Assembly (NCBI GenBank): GCA_021778875.1
Contig: JAJYBT010000213.1
Coordinates: 1 to 5,837 of the forward strand
DNA: 5,837 nt
Reading direction: 5' to 3'
From: Acidobacteriota bacterium
GTDB taxonomy: Bacteria > Acidobacteriota > Terriglobia > Terriglobales > Acidobacteriaceae
The notes beneath the pieces are model-generated. The model saw only the letters and a program-made list of their open reading frames with translations, ran no database searches and was not told where the DNA came from. The translations under genes and the position numbers were made by a program. Below are positions 1 through 5,053 of the stretch, piece by piece. The stretch's first letter is position 1, and each line of letters begins with the position of its first letter.

Positions 1-36
1 AAACAAAATTTTCAGGGGGGGGTGGGGGTACCTCCC

Positions 37-64
37 CTAGCTCCTAGCCGCTAGCTGCTAGCTC
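37..64. repeat. Four tandem heptamers, consensus CTAGCYS
   Basis: Four contiguous 7-bp units are visible: CTAGCTC (37-43), CTAGCCG (44-50), CTAGCTG (51-57) and CTAGCTC (58-64). The first five bases are invariant and only units' positions 6 and 7 vary. The CTAG tetramer therefore recurs exactly every 7 bp. CTAG is under-represented in many bacterial genomes, which makes four copies in 28 bp stand out. The array directly follows a G-run and a C-rich patch. It could be a short tandem repeat, part of a dispersed intergenic repeat family, or a helically phased protein-binding array; the sequence alone does not decide. Confidence 0.8.
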
Positions 65-217
65 GGTGGTGGATGCGTGGCTTGGCATGCTTCAAGGTTA
101 GCGAATTGGCCGGAAATAGTTCGCACATTGTGGCGCGAGAATTTTCTGTTTGTTTTCAGCGGGTTAGAGTGCGTTTGGGGATTTGGGGGCATTGACACGG
201 GTGGGGAGCGTGCTGAC

Positions 218-247
218 CGGCCAGCCCGCTGACTTGCCGGCTGGCTG
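218..247. repeat. Inverted repeat upstream of the oxidase promoter
   Basis: GCCAGCC (220-226) and GGCTGGC (239-245) are perfectly complementary around a 12-nt loop. As RNA the stem could extend by a G-U pair (219/246) and a C-G pair (218/247). It overlaps an imperfect 16-bp direct repeat, in which GCTGAC at 212-217 recurs at 228-233. It has no U-tract, so it is a poor intrinsic terminator. It lies about 20 bp upstream of the proposed -35 of the oxidase, which would suit a regulator site, but such repeats also arise by chance in GC-rich DNA. Confidence 0.3.
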
Positions 248-263
248 CTTGCAGACGCCACAA

Positions 264-298
264 TTCGCTTGCCCGCTCTTCCGCGCGCCTCCTATGCT
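264..298 (+). promoter_or_regulatory. Putative promoter of the alditol-oxidase-like gene
   Basis: TTGCCC (269-274) and TATGCT (293-298) are separated by 18 bp and each matches four of six bases of the sigma-70 hexamers. The predicted transcript would begin near 305, giving a leader of about 60 nt before the ATG at 365. The call is strengthened because the asparagine synthase gene has the same two hexamers at the same spacing on the other strand (4916-4882). The 12-bp block beginning at the proposed -35 extension (264-275) matches that copy at 11 of 12 positions. Confidence 0.5.
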
Positions 299-323
299 TG
301 ACCGACACTTACAACATCCCCTT

Positions 324-340
324 CGCGCCTCCCCGGCGCG
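324..340 (+). other. GC hairpin in the oxidase leader
   Basis: CGCGCC (324-329) pairs perfectly with GGCGCG (335-340) around the loop TCCCC. This all-GC 6-bp stem would sit in the 5' leader, ending 9 nt before the GAGG ribosome binding site at 350-353. It could stabilise the leader or modulate ribosome access. It has no U-tract and no recognisable riboswitch architecture around it, so the function is open. Confidence 0.35.
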
Positions 341-364
341 CCTGAGTGCGAGGTCATCGGTATC

Positions 365-1711
365 ATGAACAAGCGGGAGTTTCTCAAAGTCTCAGGAGCG
401 GCAGTGGCGGGCAGCGTGGTGTCGCGTTTTGCATCGGCGCAGGAGCAGCACGAGCGCCGCACCAACTGGGCGGGCAACCTTACCTACAGCACAGACAGTC
501 TCTACACGCCCGCCACGGTCGCCGATGTGCAGCGCATCGTCAAAAGCTGCGACCATCTGCGCGCCCTCGGCTCGCGCCACTCCTTTAACTCCATCGCCGA
601 CAGCCATCACCACCAGATCTCGCTCACGGCCCTGGGCGAAATGTCGCTCGACGAGCAGGCGCGCACTGTCACCATCGGCGGCGGCGTCCCGTACGGCGTC
701 CTCGCCCCGTGGCTCGACGCGAAGGGTTACGCGCTGCACAACCTCGCTTCGCTGCCGCACATCTCCGTCGCCGGGGCCTGCGCCACGGCCACGCACGGCT
801 CCGGTGTGCACAACGGCAACCTTGCCACGCAGGTGGCCGCGCTGGAGCTCGTTACCGCCAACGGCGACCTTGTGCATCTCTCGCGCGAGAAGGACGGCGA
901 CCGCTTTCTGGGAGCCGTTGTTGGGCTGGGCGCCGTGGGCATCGCCACCCGCGTCACGCTCCACGTGCAGCCCACCTTCCGGGTCGCGCAGTCCGTCTAC
1001 CAGAACCTCTCGTTCGATCCGCTGGAGCACCACTTCGACGAGATCTTCGGCAGCGGCTACAGCGTCAGCCTGTTTACGGACTGGCAGAACAACCGCGCCA
1101 CGCAGGTCTGGATCAAGCGCCGCCTCACGCCCGGCGACGCCAACCGCTGGCAACCGGAGTTCTTTGGCGCCAGGCTCGCCACGCAAAAGCTTCACCCGCT
1201 GGCCGGCCACAACCCGGAGAGCTGCACCGAGCAGCAGGGCATTCTCGGCCCCTGGTACGAGCGCCTGCCGCACTTCCGCATGAACTTCACGCCCTCCAGC
1301 GGGCAGGAGCTGCAGACCGAGTACTTCGTCCCGCGCGAGCAGGGCTACCAGGCCATCCGCGCCGTCGAAAAGATCCGCGACCGCATCACCCCGCACCTGT
1401 TCATCACCGAGTTGCGCACGATTGCCCCGGACGAGCTGTGGATGAGCATGGCCTACCAGCGCCCGTCACTTGCCCTGCACTTTACCTGGAAGCCGGAGTG
1501 GCCCGCCGTGCGCGAGGTGCTGCCGCTTATTGAGCAGGCGCTCGCGCCCTTCGATCCCCGCCCGCACTGGGGCAAGCTCTTCACCATGCCGCCCGCCCGC
1601 GTGCAGGCGCAGTACAAGCGCCTCGCGGACTTTCAGGCGCTGCTCAAACGTCACGATCCCGACGGCAAGTTTCGCAATGAGTTCGTGCGCCACGCGCTTT
1701 ACGCGGGCTGA
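365..1711 (+). CDS. Exported FAD-linked alditol oxidase-like protein
   Basis: Probably a flavoprotein oxidase that oxidises a polyol such as xylitol or sorbitol at C1 with O2, giving the aldose and H2O2. The 448 residues align by eye from about residue 33 with Streptomyces AldO (about 418 residues). The FAD-binding domain spans roughly 37-205 and the ALO-type substrate domain roughly 215-445. His72 in GSRHSFN matches the histidine that covalently binds FAD in AldO. Glu349 and Arg351 (ELRT), His372 and Thr374 (HFTW) and Lys404 (HWGK) match AldO active-site residues. SLPHISVAG (129-137), ATHGSG, CTEQ and FTPSSG are further family motifs. Residues 1-26 form a signal peptide: NKREFLK resembles a Tat motif with Lys-Arg in place of Arg-Arg, followed by a hydrophobic stretch and a likely ASA|Q cleavage site. 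AldO lacks this peptide, so the enzyme is inferred to act outside the cytoplasm. The ATG is preceded by GAGG at 350-353, a rather long 11-nt spacing. The true substrate could instead be a sugar lactone. Confidence 0.9.
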   Translation: MNKREFLKVSGAAVAGSVVSRFASAQEQHERRTNWAGNLTYSTDSLYTPATVADVQRIVKSCDHLRALGSRHSFNSIADSHHHQISLTALGEMSLDEQARTVTIGGGVPYGVLAPWLDAKGYALHNLASLPHISVAGACATATHGSGVHNGNLATQVAALELVTANGDLVHLSREKDGDRFLGAVVGLGAVGIATRVTLHVQPTFRVAQSVYQNLSFDPLEHHFDEIFGSGYSVSLFTDWQNNRATQVWIKRRLTPGDANRWQPEFFGARLATQKLHPLAGHNPESCTEQQGILGPWYERLPHFRMNFTPSSGQELQTEYFVPREQGYQAIRAVEKIRDRITPHLFITELRTIAPDELWMSMAYQRPSLALHFTWKPEWPAVREVLPLIEQALAPFDPRPHWGKLFTMPPARVQAQYKRLADFQALLKRHDPDGKFRNEFVRHALYAG

Positions 1712-1717
1712 TGGGAA

Positions 1718-1754
1718 CCTGTACCGCGGAGGCTATCCCTTGCGGCGGTACAGG
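1718..1754. terminator. Bidirectional hairpin at a convergent junction
   Basis: CCTGTACCGC (1718-1727) and GCGGTACAGG (1745-1754) are perfect 10-bp complements around a 17-nt loop. A 3-bp inner stem (GGA 1728-1730 with TCC 1736-1738) is also possible. The left arm begins 7 nt after the oxidase stop. The right arm lies inside the last codons of the convergent gene, whose stop (1733-1735) is in the loop. The position suits shared termination or 3'-end protection of both transcripts. There is no U-tract on either strand, so it is not a canonical intrinsic terminator. Confidence 0.5.
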
Positions 1755-2482
1755 ATCTGGAACTCGTATCCGGGGTTTGCCGGGAACAGCGCGGCTACGT
1801 GGCGCAGCCGCTCCGCCAGCGTCGGCGCGGCCAGCAGCGGATAGTCGCGCTCGCGCAGGTCGTGGTAGTCAAAGTCGACTGCCAGCGAGAGCATGTAGAT
1901 GGCCAGCGCGTCAGAGAACGACGCCTCAAAGTAGGTGTTGCGCGCGCGCTCGTCCGGGCTGGCCTGCCCGGGGCGCACGTCCTGCGCCCGGCGACGGCTC
2001 TCCCACGCGTCCTGGCTCGTCTCGCCGCGCACCTGGGCCTCCGCCTGCGACCACACCATGGCGGAAAAGCTCTCCGGCACGCCTGCGGCCTCCACAAAGT
2101 TGTGGGCCACGTTGATGAAGAACTCAAACGCCAGGCCAAAGCGGTCTTCCACCAGCCGCGTGGAAAGAAACACCGCCTCCAGCGCGCCAAAGTTGGCGTT
2201 GCGGTGGCACACTGCGCGGTCGCCCAGCTCCACGGAGTAGGACGGCGCAATCATGACCTCCCCCGTATCCGCAATGGTGAGGGGGACGAAGTAATACGCG
2301 CGGTTCACAAGCGCAGCCGAGAGCGTTGCCGGCACTGCGCCTACCAGCCGCTCCAGGTCGCCCTCTGGAAGGCGAACCTCGCCCCACGCACCGTAGCGGA
2401 TTCCATTCGGGGCCTGACCGACAGTCGTCTGCGTAGCGACCTTCTCGGCATGCCAAAGTTCGATTTGTACATTGCTGGCCAT
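1733..2482 (-). CDS. Uncharacterised 249-residue soluble protein
   Basis: I do not recognise this family. Codon use, the tight fit between neighbours and a normal amino acid composition argue that it is real. It has no signal peptide or clear membrane segment, so it is probably cytoplasmic. The N-terminal half (5-92) looks beta-rich, with alternating hydrophobic residues such as YYFVPLTIAD. The central part (93-145) looks helical, including HRNANFGALEAVFLSTR and FEFFINVAHNFVEAAG. A charged linker (150-182, rich in Arg, Glu, Gln and Asp) precedes a helical C-terminal part with AVDFDYHDLRERDYP (201-215). His93, Glu120, His127, Glu131, Asp202, Asp204 and His206 could be conserved polar or metal-binding positions, but that is speculation from one sequence. 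The ATG at 2482 has no Shine-Dalgarno sequence; a TAGAAT hexamer ends 8 nt upstream, so the mRNA may be nearly leaderless. It converges on the oxidase with 21 nt between stop codons and diverges from the small membrane protein gene. Confidence 0.8.
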   Translation of the reverse strand: MASNVQIELWHAEKVATQTTVGQAPNGIRYGAWGEVRLPEGDLERLVGAVPATLSAALVNRAYYFVPLTIADTGEVMIAPSYSVELGDRAVCHRNANFGALEAVFLSTRLVEDRFGLAFEFFINVAHNFVEAAGVPESFSAMVWSQAEAQVRGETSQDAWESRRRAQDVRPGQASPDERARNTYFEASFSDALAIYMLSLAVDFDYHDLRERDYPLLAAPTLAERLRHVAALFPANPGYEFQILYRRKG

Positions 2483-2490
2483 CGAACTGT

Positions 2491-2496
2491 ATTCTA
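2491..2496 (-). promoter_or_regulatory. Putative -10 element close to the unknown gene's start
   Basis: Read on the minus strand the hexamer is TAGAAT, a five-of-six match to TATAAT. It lies 8 nt upstream of the ATG at 2482, so transcription would begin at or within a base or two of the start codon. I see no good -35 hexamer at the usual distance and no ribosome binding site. This is the arrangement expected for -10-only leaderless promoters, but a single hexamer is weak evidence. Confidence 0.3.
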
Positions 2497-2502
2497 GACG
2501 AC

Positions 2503-2507
2503 GGAGG
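2503..2507 (+). promoter_or_regulatory. Ribosome binding site of the small membrane protein gene
   Basis: A perfect GGAGG core lies 8 nt before the ATG at 2516. It fixes that start and supports translation of this short gene. It sits within the 33-bp gap to the divergent unknown gene. Confidence 0.85.
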
Positions 2508-2515
2508 CGACCCCC

Positions 2516-2809
2516 ATGACACTTTCAGCATCCGCTGAGCGCCCCGGCGGCACCGTGCTCGGCTTTCCCCTCAAAGGCTTCGGCCTCTTCACCAGCATGC
2601 TGCTGGCCTTTGCCTCGGCCTTCTTCGTCCTCTGCGCGTCCACAGCCATCGCCATCTTTGCGCTGCTGGCGTGGAACCTCATTGGCCACCACGCCGTCAA
2701 CTACGCTGACACCTATCGCTACGTGGGGTTTCCGCTCAGCTTGCTCACGCTGGCCGTGGCCGTGCCCTTCTTCGGCATCCTGTGGCTGAGGGCCAAGCTG
2801 CGCGGCTAG
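2516..2809 (+). CDS. Small two-helix inner-membrane protein, unknown function
   Basis: This encodes 97 residues with no enzyme motif I recognise. The first 22 residues are polar to mildly hydrophobic (Ser, Arg, Pro, Gly). A long hydrophobic segment follows at about 24-56, rich in Leu, Ala and Phe and ending at Trp53 and His58-His59. A polar loop with VNYADTYRYVG (61-71) comes next. A second hydrophobic helix covers about 71-91, and the tail is positively charged (LRAKLRG). By the positive-inside rule the C terminus is probably cytoplasmic, placing the loop outside and the N terminus inside. The perfect GGAGG at 2503-2507 and the codon use support a real gene. It is divergent from the unknown 249-residue gene, with only 33 bp between starts, and convergent with the asparagine synthase gene. 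The stop codon lies in the loop of a hairpin. The role is unknown; the size and topology suit a membrane accessory or stress protein, but that is a guess. Confidence 0.85.
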   Translation: MTLSASAERPGGTVLGFPLKGFGLFTSMLLAFASAFFVLCASTAIAIFALLAWNLIGHHAVNYADTYRYVGFPLSLLTLAVAVPFFGILWLRAKLRG

Positions 2810-2817
2810 CGCCGCGC
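2800..2817. terminator. GC hairpin with the stop codon in its loop
   Basis: GCGCGGC (2800-2806) and GCCGCGC (2811-2817) pair perfectly around the tetraloop TAGC, whose first three bases are the stop of the small membrane protein gene. The 7-bp all-GC stem has no U-tract on either strand, so efficient intrinsic termination is doubtful. A weaker 5-bp stem (GGCCA 2865-2869 with TGGCC 2874-2878, loop CCCA) directly follows the asparagine synthase stop on the minus strand. The 69-bp convergent gap from 2810 to 2878 holds nothing else that I can identify. Confidence 0.4.
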
Positions 2818-2878
2818 CATCCACTGCTGCAACGCTCTGCTCTTCTCTCGTCCGCCGGCAATCTGGCCACCCATGGCC

Positions 2879-4807
2879 TCATGCTGCCAGCCCAAAGCGC
2901 TCCTGCAGCACGCAAATGCTCATCAGCAACATAAGCACCTGATCGTTGGCCACGCGCGCGCCTACGTCCATCTCCGGCAGCCGATCCAAAAGCGACACCA
3001 CGGCCTTCTGATTGAAGAAGGGGACCGCGGCCATGACCGGGCCGCGCAGCGTGTCCTGCACAAAGTCGTGAAAGGTTTCGTCGGGCGTGAGCGTGGCCGG
3101 CGGACTTAAGAACGGATGCTTCTGCCGGCGATACACCGTGTCCGTCACAACGTCGCGCACCGCCTCTCGCAGCACATACTTCTCGGTCATGCCGCGAATC
3201 TTCATGCTCACCGGCTGCGAACAGACGCACTCCACCACCTTGTGATCGAGAAACGGCAAACGCCCTTCAATCGAGTGCGCCATCTCCATGCGGTCGCCCA
3301 GCATCGTCAGAATGTAGCCCGGCAGCACCGACTTGCCCCAGAGATACAGCGACTGGTGAATCGGATCGCGGCCCTTCAACCGGCTCTCCACGTCGATATC
3401 CGCGAGGAGCGGACGATAAGGCTCACAACCCTCAAAGCGATGGGCAAAATCCCTGTCGAGCAGCGGCTGCATCTTCATGGCGCGCGACGAGAACGTCTCC
3501 ATCCACGACGGCACATATCCAAGCACGCGCTTCACACTCTCCAGATTCCCGACGTCTCCATCCGGCAGCAGCAAGCCGCGCGAAACGGTGTTGTGCTCAT
3601 CGAGCCATGTCAGCAGTTGTTTAATCTCTTCCGGGTTCTGACCCTCGCGGTTATAGAGCAGCATGTCACGGCGAAAATGCGCATAGCCGCCCAGAATCTC
3701 GTCAGAGCCTTCCCCGGTGATCACCACTTTGTAGCCTGCGTCGCGCACCGCCTTGCTCAGCAGAAACTTCGCCACTCCGTGAGCGTTGACGCAGGCGCAC
3801 TCGGCCTGCGCAATCGCATCCGCAAAATTCTCGGCAAGATGCCGTTGCCCTATCGGTATGGTGTGAAACTCCGCCCCGGTCAGGGCGGCCATCTCGCGCG
3901 CAATGGGCCCCTCGTCATACTCGGCCTGCTCAAAGGTCAGCGTGAAAGCGCGAATCGGCTCAGGATGATGCCGCGCGGCAAGCCCCAGTACCGCGCACGA
4001 ATCGAGCCCGCCGCTCAGGTACACGCCCACAGGCACATCGGCGCGCAGCCGGATGCGCACTGCCTCTTCGAGCTCGTGGCGAAACTGGGCGGCATAGTCT
4101 TCGCTCGAACGGTTGGGCGCCGTCACGCTGGCCGCCGGATAATTGAAGTCCCAATAGCAGTTGATCTGGAAATGCCTGTCCGTTGCCAGCAGGTGATGTC
4201 CGGGCGGCACCTGGTAAACCCCGTCATAGAGCGTGCGCATCTGGTGCCCGGCAAACGCCACCGCGTGATAGACGCTCTCCTCATCCCATCGCGCCGGCAC
4301 GCCCGCGGCAAACAGCGCCTTGACCTCGGAGGCGACATAAAGCGCATCCTTGTGCCATGCATAGAACAGCGGCTTGATGCCGAAGCGGTCGCGTGCCGCA
4401 AACAGGCAATGCTGCTTCTCGTCCCATAAAATCAGCGCAAACTCGCCGCGCAACTGATGCATGCACTGCGGTCCGAGTTCCTCCCAGAGGTGCAGCGCAA
4501 TTTCACTGTCTGAGCGCGTGCTGAGCCGGTGGCCGCGCGACTTGAGCTCACGCTGAATGGCCTCGTATTCGTAGAACTCGCCGTTGACGATGATGTGGGT
4601 GCGGCCGTCCTCGCTGTGGATCGGCTGGTCGCCCGTCGTCAGATCAATGATGCTCAGCCGCGCGTGGCCAAGGCCGATGCGATGATCCGCGCTGATCCAC
4701 TGGCGCTGGCCATCCGGCCCACGGTGGTACATCGACCGGGTGGCGCGCTGCAGAGTCTCTGGAGAAACCTGTTCCCGATGGGAGTAGATGCCCACGATGC
4801 CGCACAT
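2879..4807 (-). CDS. asnB: Asparagine synthase, glutamine-hydrolysing (AsnB type)
   Basis: This cytoplasmic enzyme makes asparagine from aspartate, ATP and glutamine. The 642 residues hold two domains. The N-terminal class II glutaminase (about 2-215) has the nucleophile Cys2 in MCGIVG, Arg50, the NGE triad at 75-77 and Asp100. The C-terminal synthetase domain (about 235-600) has the ATP-pyrophosphatase loop SGGLDS (265-270), GEGSDE (365-370), GRLPFLD (515-521) and Lys563 in RRQKHPF, where AsnB has its catalytic lysine. The frame stays open 61 codons upstream, but the start must be the ATG at 4807 because Cys must become residue 1 after Met removal. That start has GGAGG at 4819-4823, spaced 11 nt. 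The length is nearer the long Bacillus-type enzymes (about 630) than E. coli AsnB (554). No glycosyltransferase or peptide-synthetase gene is adjacent, so a primary asparagine role is likelier than amidation of a secondary metabolite or surface polymer, though such paralogues exist. The gene is probably monocistronic, with a candidate promoter at 4882-4916. Confidence 0.95.
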   Translation of the reverse strand: MCGIVGIYSHREQVSPETLQRATRSMYHRGPDGQRQWISADHRIGLGHARLSIIDLTTGDQPIHSEDGRTHIIVNGEFYEYEAIQRELKSRGHRLSTRSDSEIALHLWEELGPQCMHQLRGEFALILWDEKQHCLFAARDRFGIKPLFYAWHKDALYVASEVKALFAAGVPARWDEESVYHAVAFAGHQMRTLYDGVYQVPPGHHLLATDRHFQINCYWDFNYPAASVTAPNRSSEDYAAQFRHELEEAVRIRLRADVPVGVYLSGGLDSCAVLGLAARHHPEPIRAFTLTFEQAEYDEGPIAREMAALTGAEFHTIPIGQRHLAENFADAIAQAECACVNAHGVAKFLLSKAVRDAGYKVVITGEGSDEILGGYAHFRRDMLLYNREGQNPEEIKQLLTWLDEHNTVSRGLLLPDGDVGNLESVKRVLGYVPSWMETFSSRAMKMQPLLDRDFAHRFEGCEPYRPLLADIDVESRLKGRDPIHQSLYLWGKSVLPGYILTMLGDRMEMAHSIEGRLPFLDHKVVECVCSQPVSMKIRGMTEKYVLREAVRDVVTDTVYRRQKHPFLSPPATLTPDETFHDFVQDTLRGPVMAAVPFFNQKAVVSLLDRLPEMDVGARVANDQVLMLLMSICVLQERFGLAA

Positions 4808-4818
4808 AGTCTGCTCGA

Positions 4819-4823
4819 CCTCC
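4819..4823 (-). promoter_or_regulatory. Ribosome binding site of the asparagine synthase gene
   Basis: Read on the minus strand this is GGAGG, ending 11 nt before the ATG at 4807. The spacing is a little long but usable. It supports the internal start that places the catalytic cysteine second, against the longer open frame beginning near 4990. Confidence 0.75.
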
Positions 4824-4881
4824 GGTGGTAATTTCGAATTTGAACGGCAGGGGAAGAAAGAGGGGGAAGAACAGCATGCGG

Positions 4882-4916
4882 AGCATAGCATCGCCGGACA
4901 AAGACGGGCAAGAGAA
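4882..4916 (-). promoter_or_regulatory. Putative promoter of the asparagine synthase gene
   Basis: On the minus strand TTGCCC (4911-4906) and TATGCT (4887-4882) are 18 bp apart, identical in sequence and spacing to the hexamers upstream of the oxidase. The preceding bases also agree: the 12-bp block at 4916-4905 matches 264-275 at 11 of 12 positions. Transcription would begin near 4875, giving a leader of about 68 nt that includes a pyrimidine-rich stretch on the coding strand (about 4850-4870). It lies between the desaturase terminator and the gene, as expected. Confidence 0.5.
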
Positions 4917-4985
4917 ATAGAGACTGCGCGCTGGATTCTCCTGCCGCGCTTCCATCCCGGCACAGACGTTGGTCCCCGACGCAGC

Positions 4986-5025
4986 AACAAAAAGCGGCTC
5001 CGCTCATGCGGAACCGCTTTTTGTT
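4986..5025 (-). terminator. Strong near-symmetric intrinsic terminator after the desaturase
   Basis: AACAAAAAGCGG (4986-4997) pairs perfectly with CCGCTTTTTGTT (5014-5025). After one C-A mismatch a further 5 bp pair (4999-5003 with 5008-5012), closing on the tetraloop TCAT. The hairpin begins 28 nt after the desaturase stop on the minus strand and ends in a T-tract, so it is the desaturase terminator. Because the A- and T-tracts are symmetric it should also work on the plus strand. There GCTTTTTG occurs twice (5016-5023 and 5027-5034), extending the U-rich tail. It insulates the asparagine synthase promoter from desaturase transcription. Confidence 0.9.
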
Positions 5026-5053
5026 TGCTTTTTGCCTGAGAGCTGTTTTTTTC

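Larger units (their letters stand above)
1..364. other. Left intergenic region without a credible gene
   Basis: No reading frame here looks like a real protein. The short open frames on both strands give low-complexity Ser/Pro/Ala/Arg-rich peptides with no ribosome binding site and no recognisable motif. The stretch opens with the palindrome AAAATTTT (5-12), followed by a G-run (eight Gs at 15-22, T, five Gs at 24-28) and a heptamer array (37-64). Positions 65-215 are a mixed AT-richer stretch in which I see nothing assignable. An inverted repeat (218-247), a promoter-like pair (269-298) and a leader hairpin (324-340) follow before the oxidase start at 365. The region probably holds the oxidase promoter plus the tail of the spacer from an upstream gene outside the window. 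Confidence 0.7.

Noticed and set aside
192..197. A perfect TTGACA -35 hexamer
   Set aside because: No TATAAT-like hexamer occurs 15-19 bp downstream, and the spacing to the gene is long, so it looks coincidental.
183..368. A 61-codon plus-strand open frame whose stop overlaps the oxidase ATG (ATGA)
   Set aside because: The overlap suggested translational coupling, but the frame starts with TTG without a Shine-Dalgarno sequence, its product is low complexity, and the candidate promoter lies downstream of its start.
392..1396. A 334-codon minus-strand open frame opposite the oxidase
   Set aside because: The plus strand clearly encodes an AldO-like enzyme. The antisense product is Ala/Gly/Val/Arg-rich with no ribosome binding site or motif.
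2465..2495. TTGTAC and TATTCT as a plus-strand promoter for the small membrane protein
   Set aside because: The two hexamers match the consensus poorly and are 19 bp apart, so I could not support the call.
1799..2497. A 232-codon plus-strand open frame opposite the unknown 249-residue gene
   Set aside because: The product is Arg/His/Val-rich and looks like a shadow. The minus-strand frame has a more natural composition, with plausible beta and helical segments, and fits the neighbouring genes, although I cannot prove it by homology.
3116..4429. A 437-codon open frame on the plus strand inside the asparagine synthase gene
   Set aside because: It is exactly antisense to a gene with complete catalytic motifs. 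Its product is His/Arg-rich without a domain, as expected for the shadow of a GC-rich coding strand.
4808..4990. A 61-residue N-terminal extension of the asparagine synthase
   Set aside because: The family needs Cys as residue 1 of the mature protein, which only the ATG at 4807 gives. GGAGG at 4819-4823 supports that start, and the extension covers the candidate promoter.
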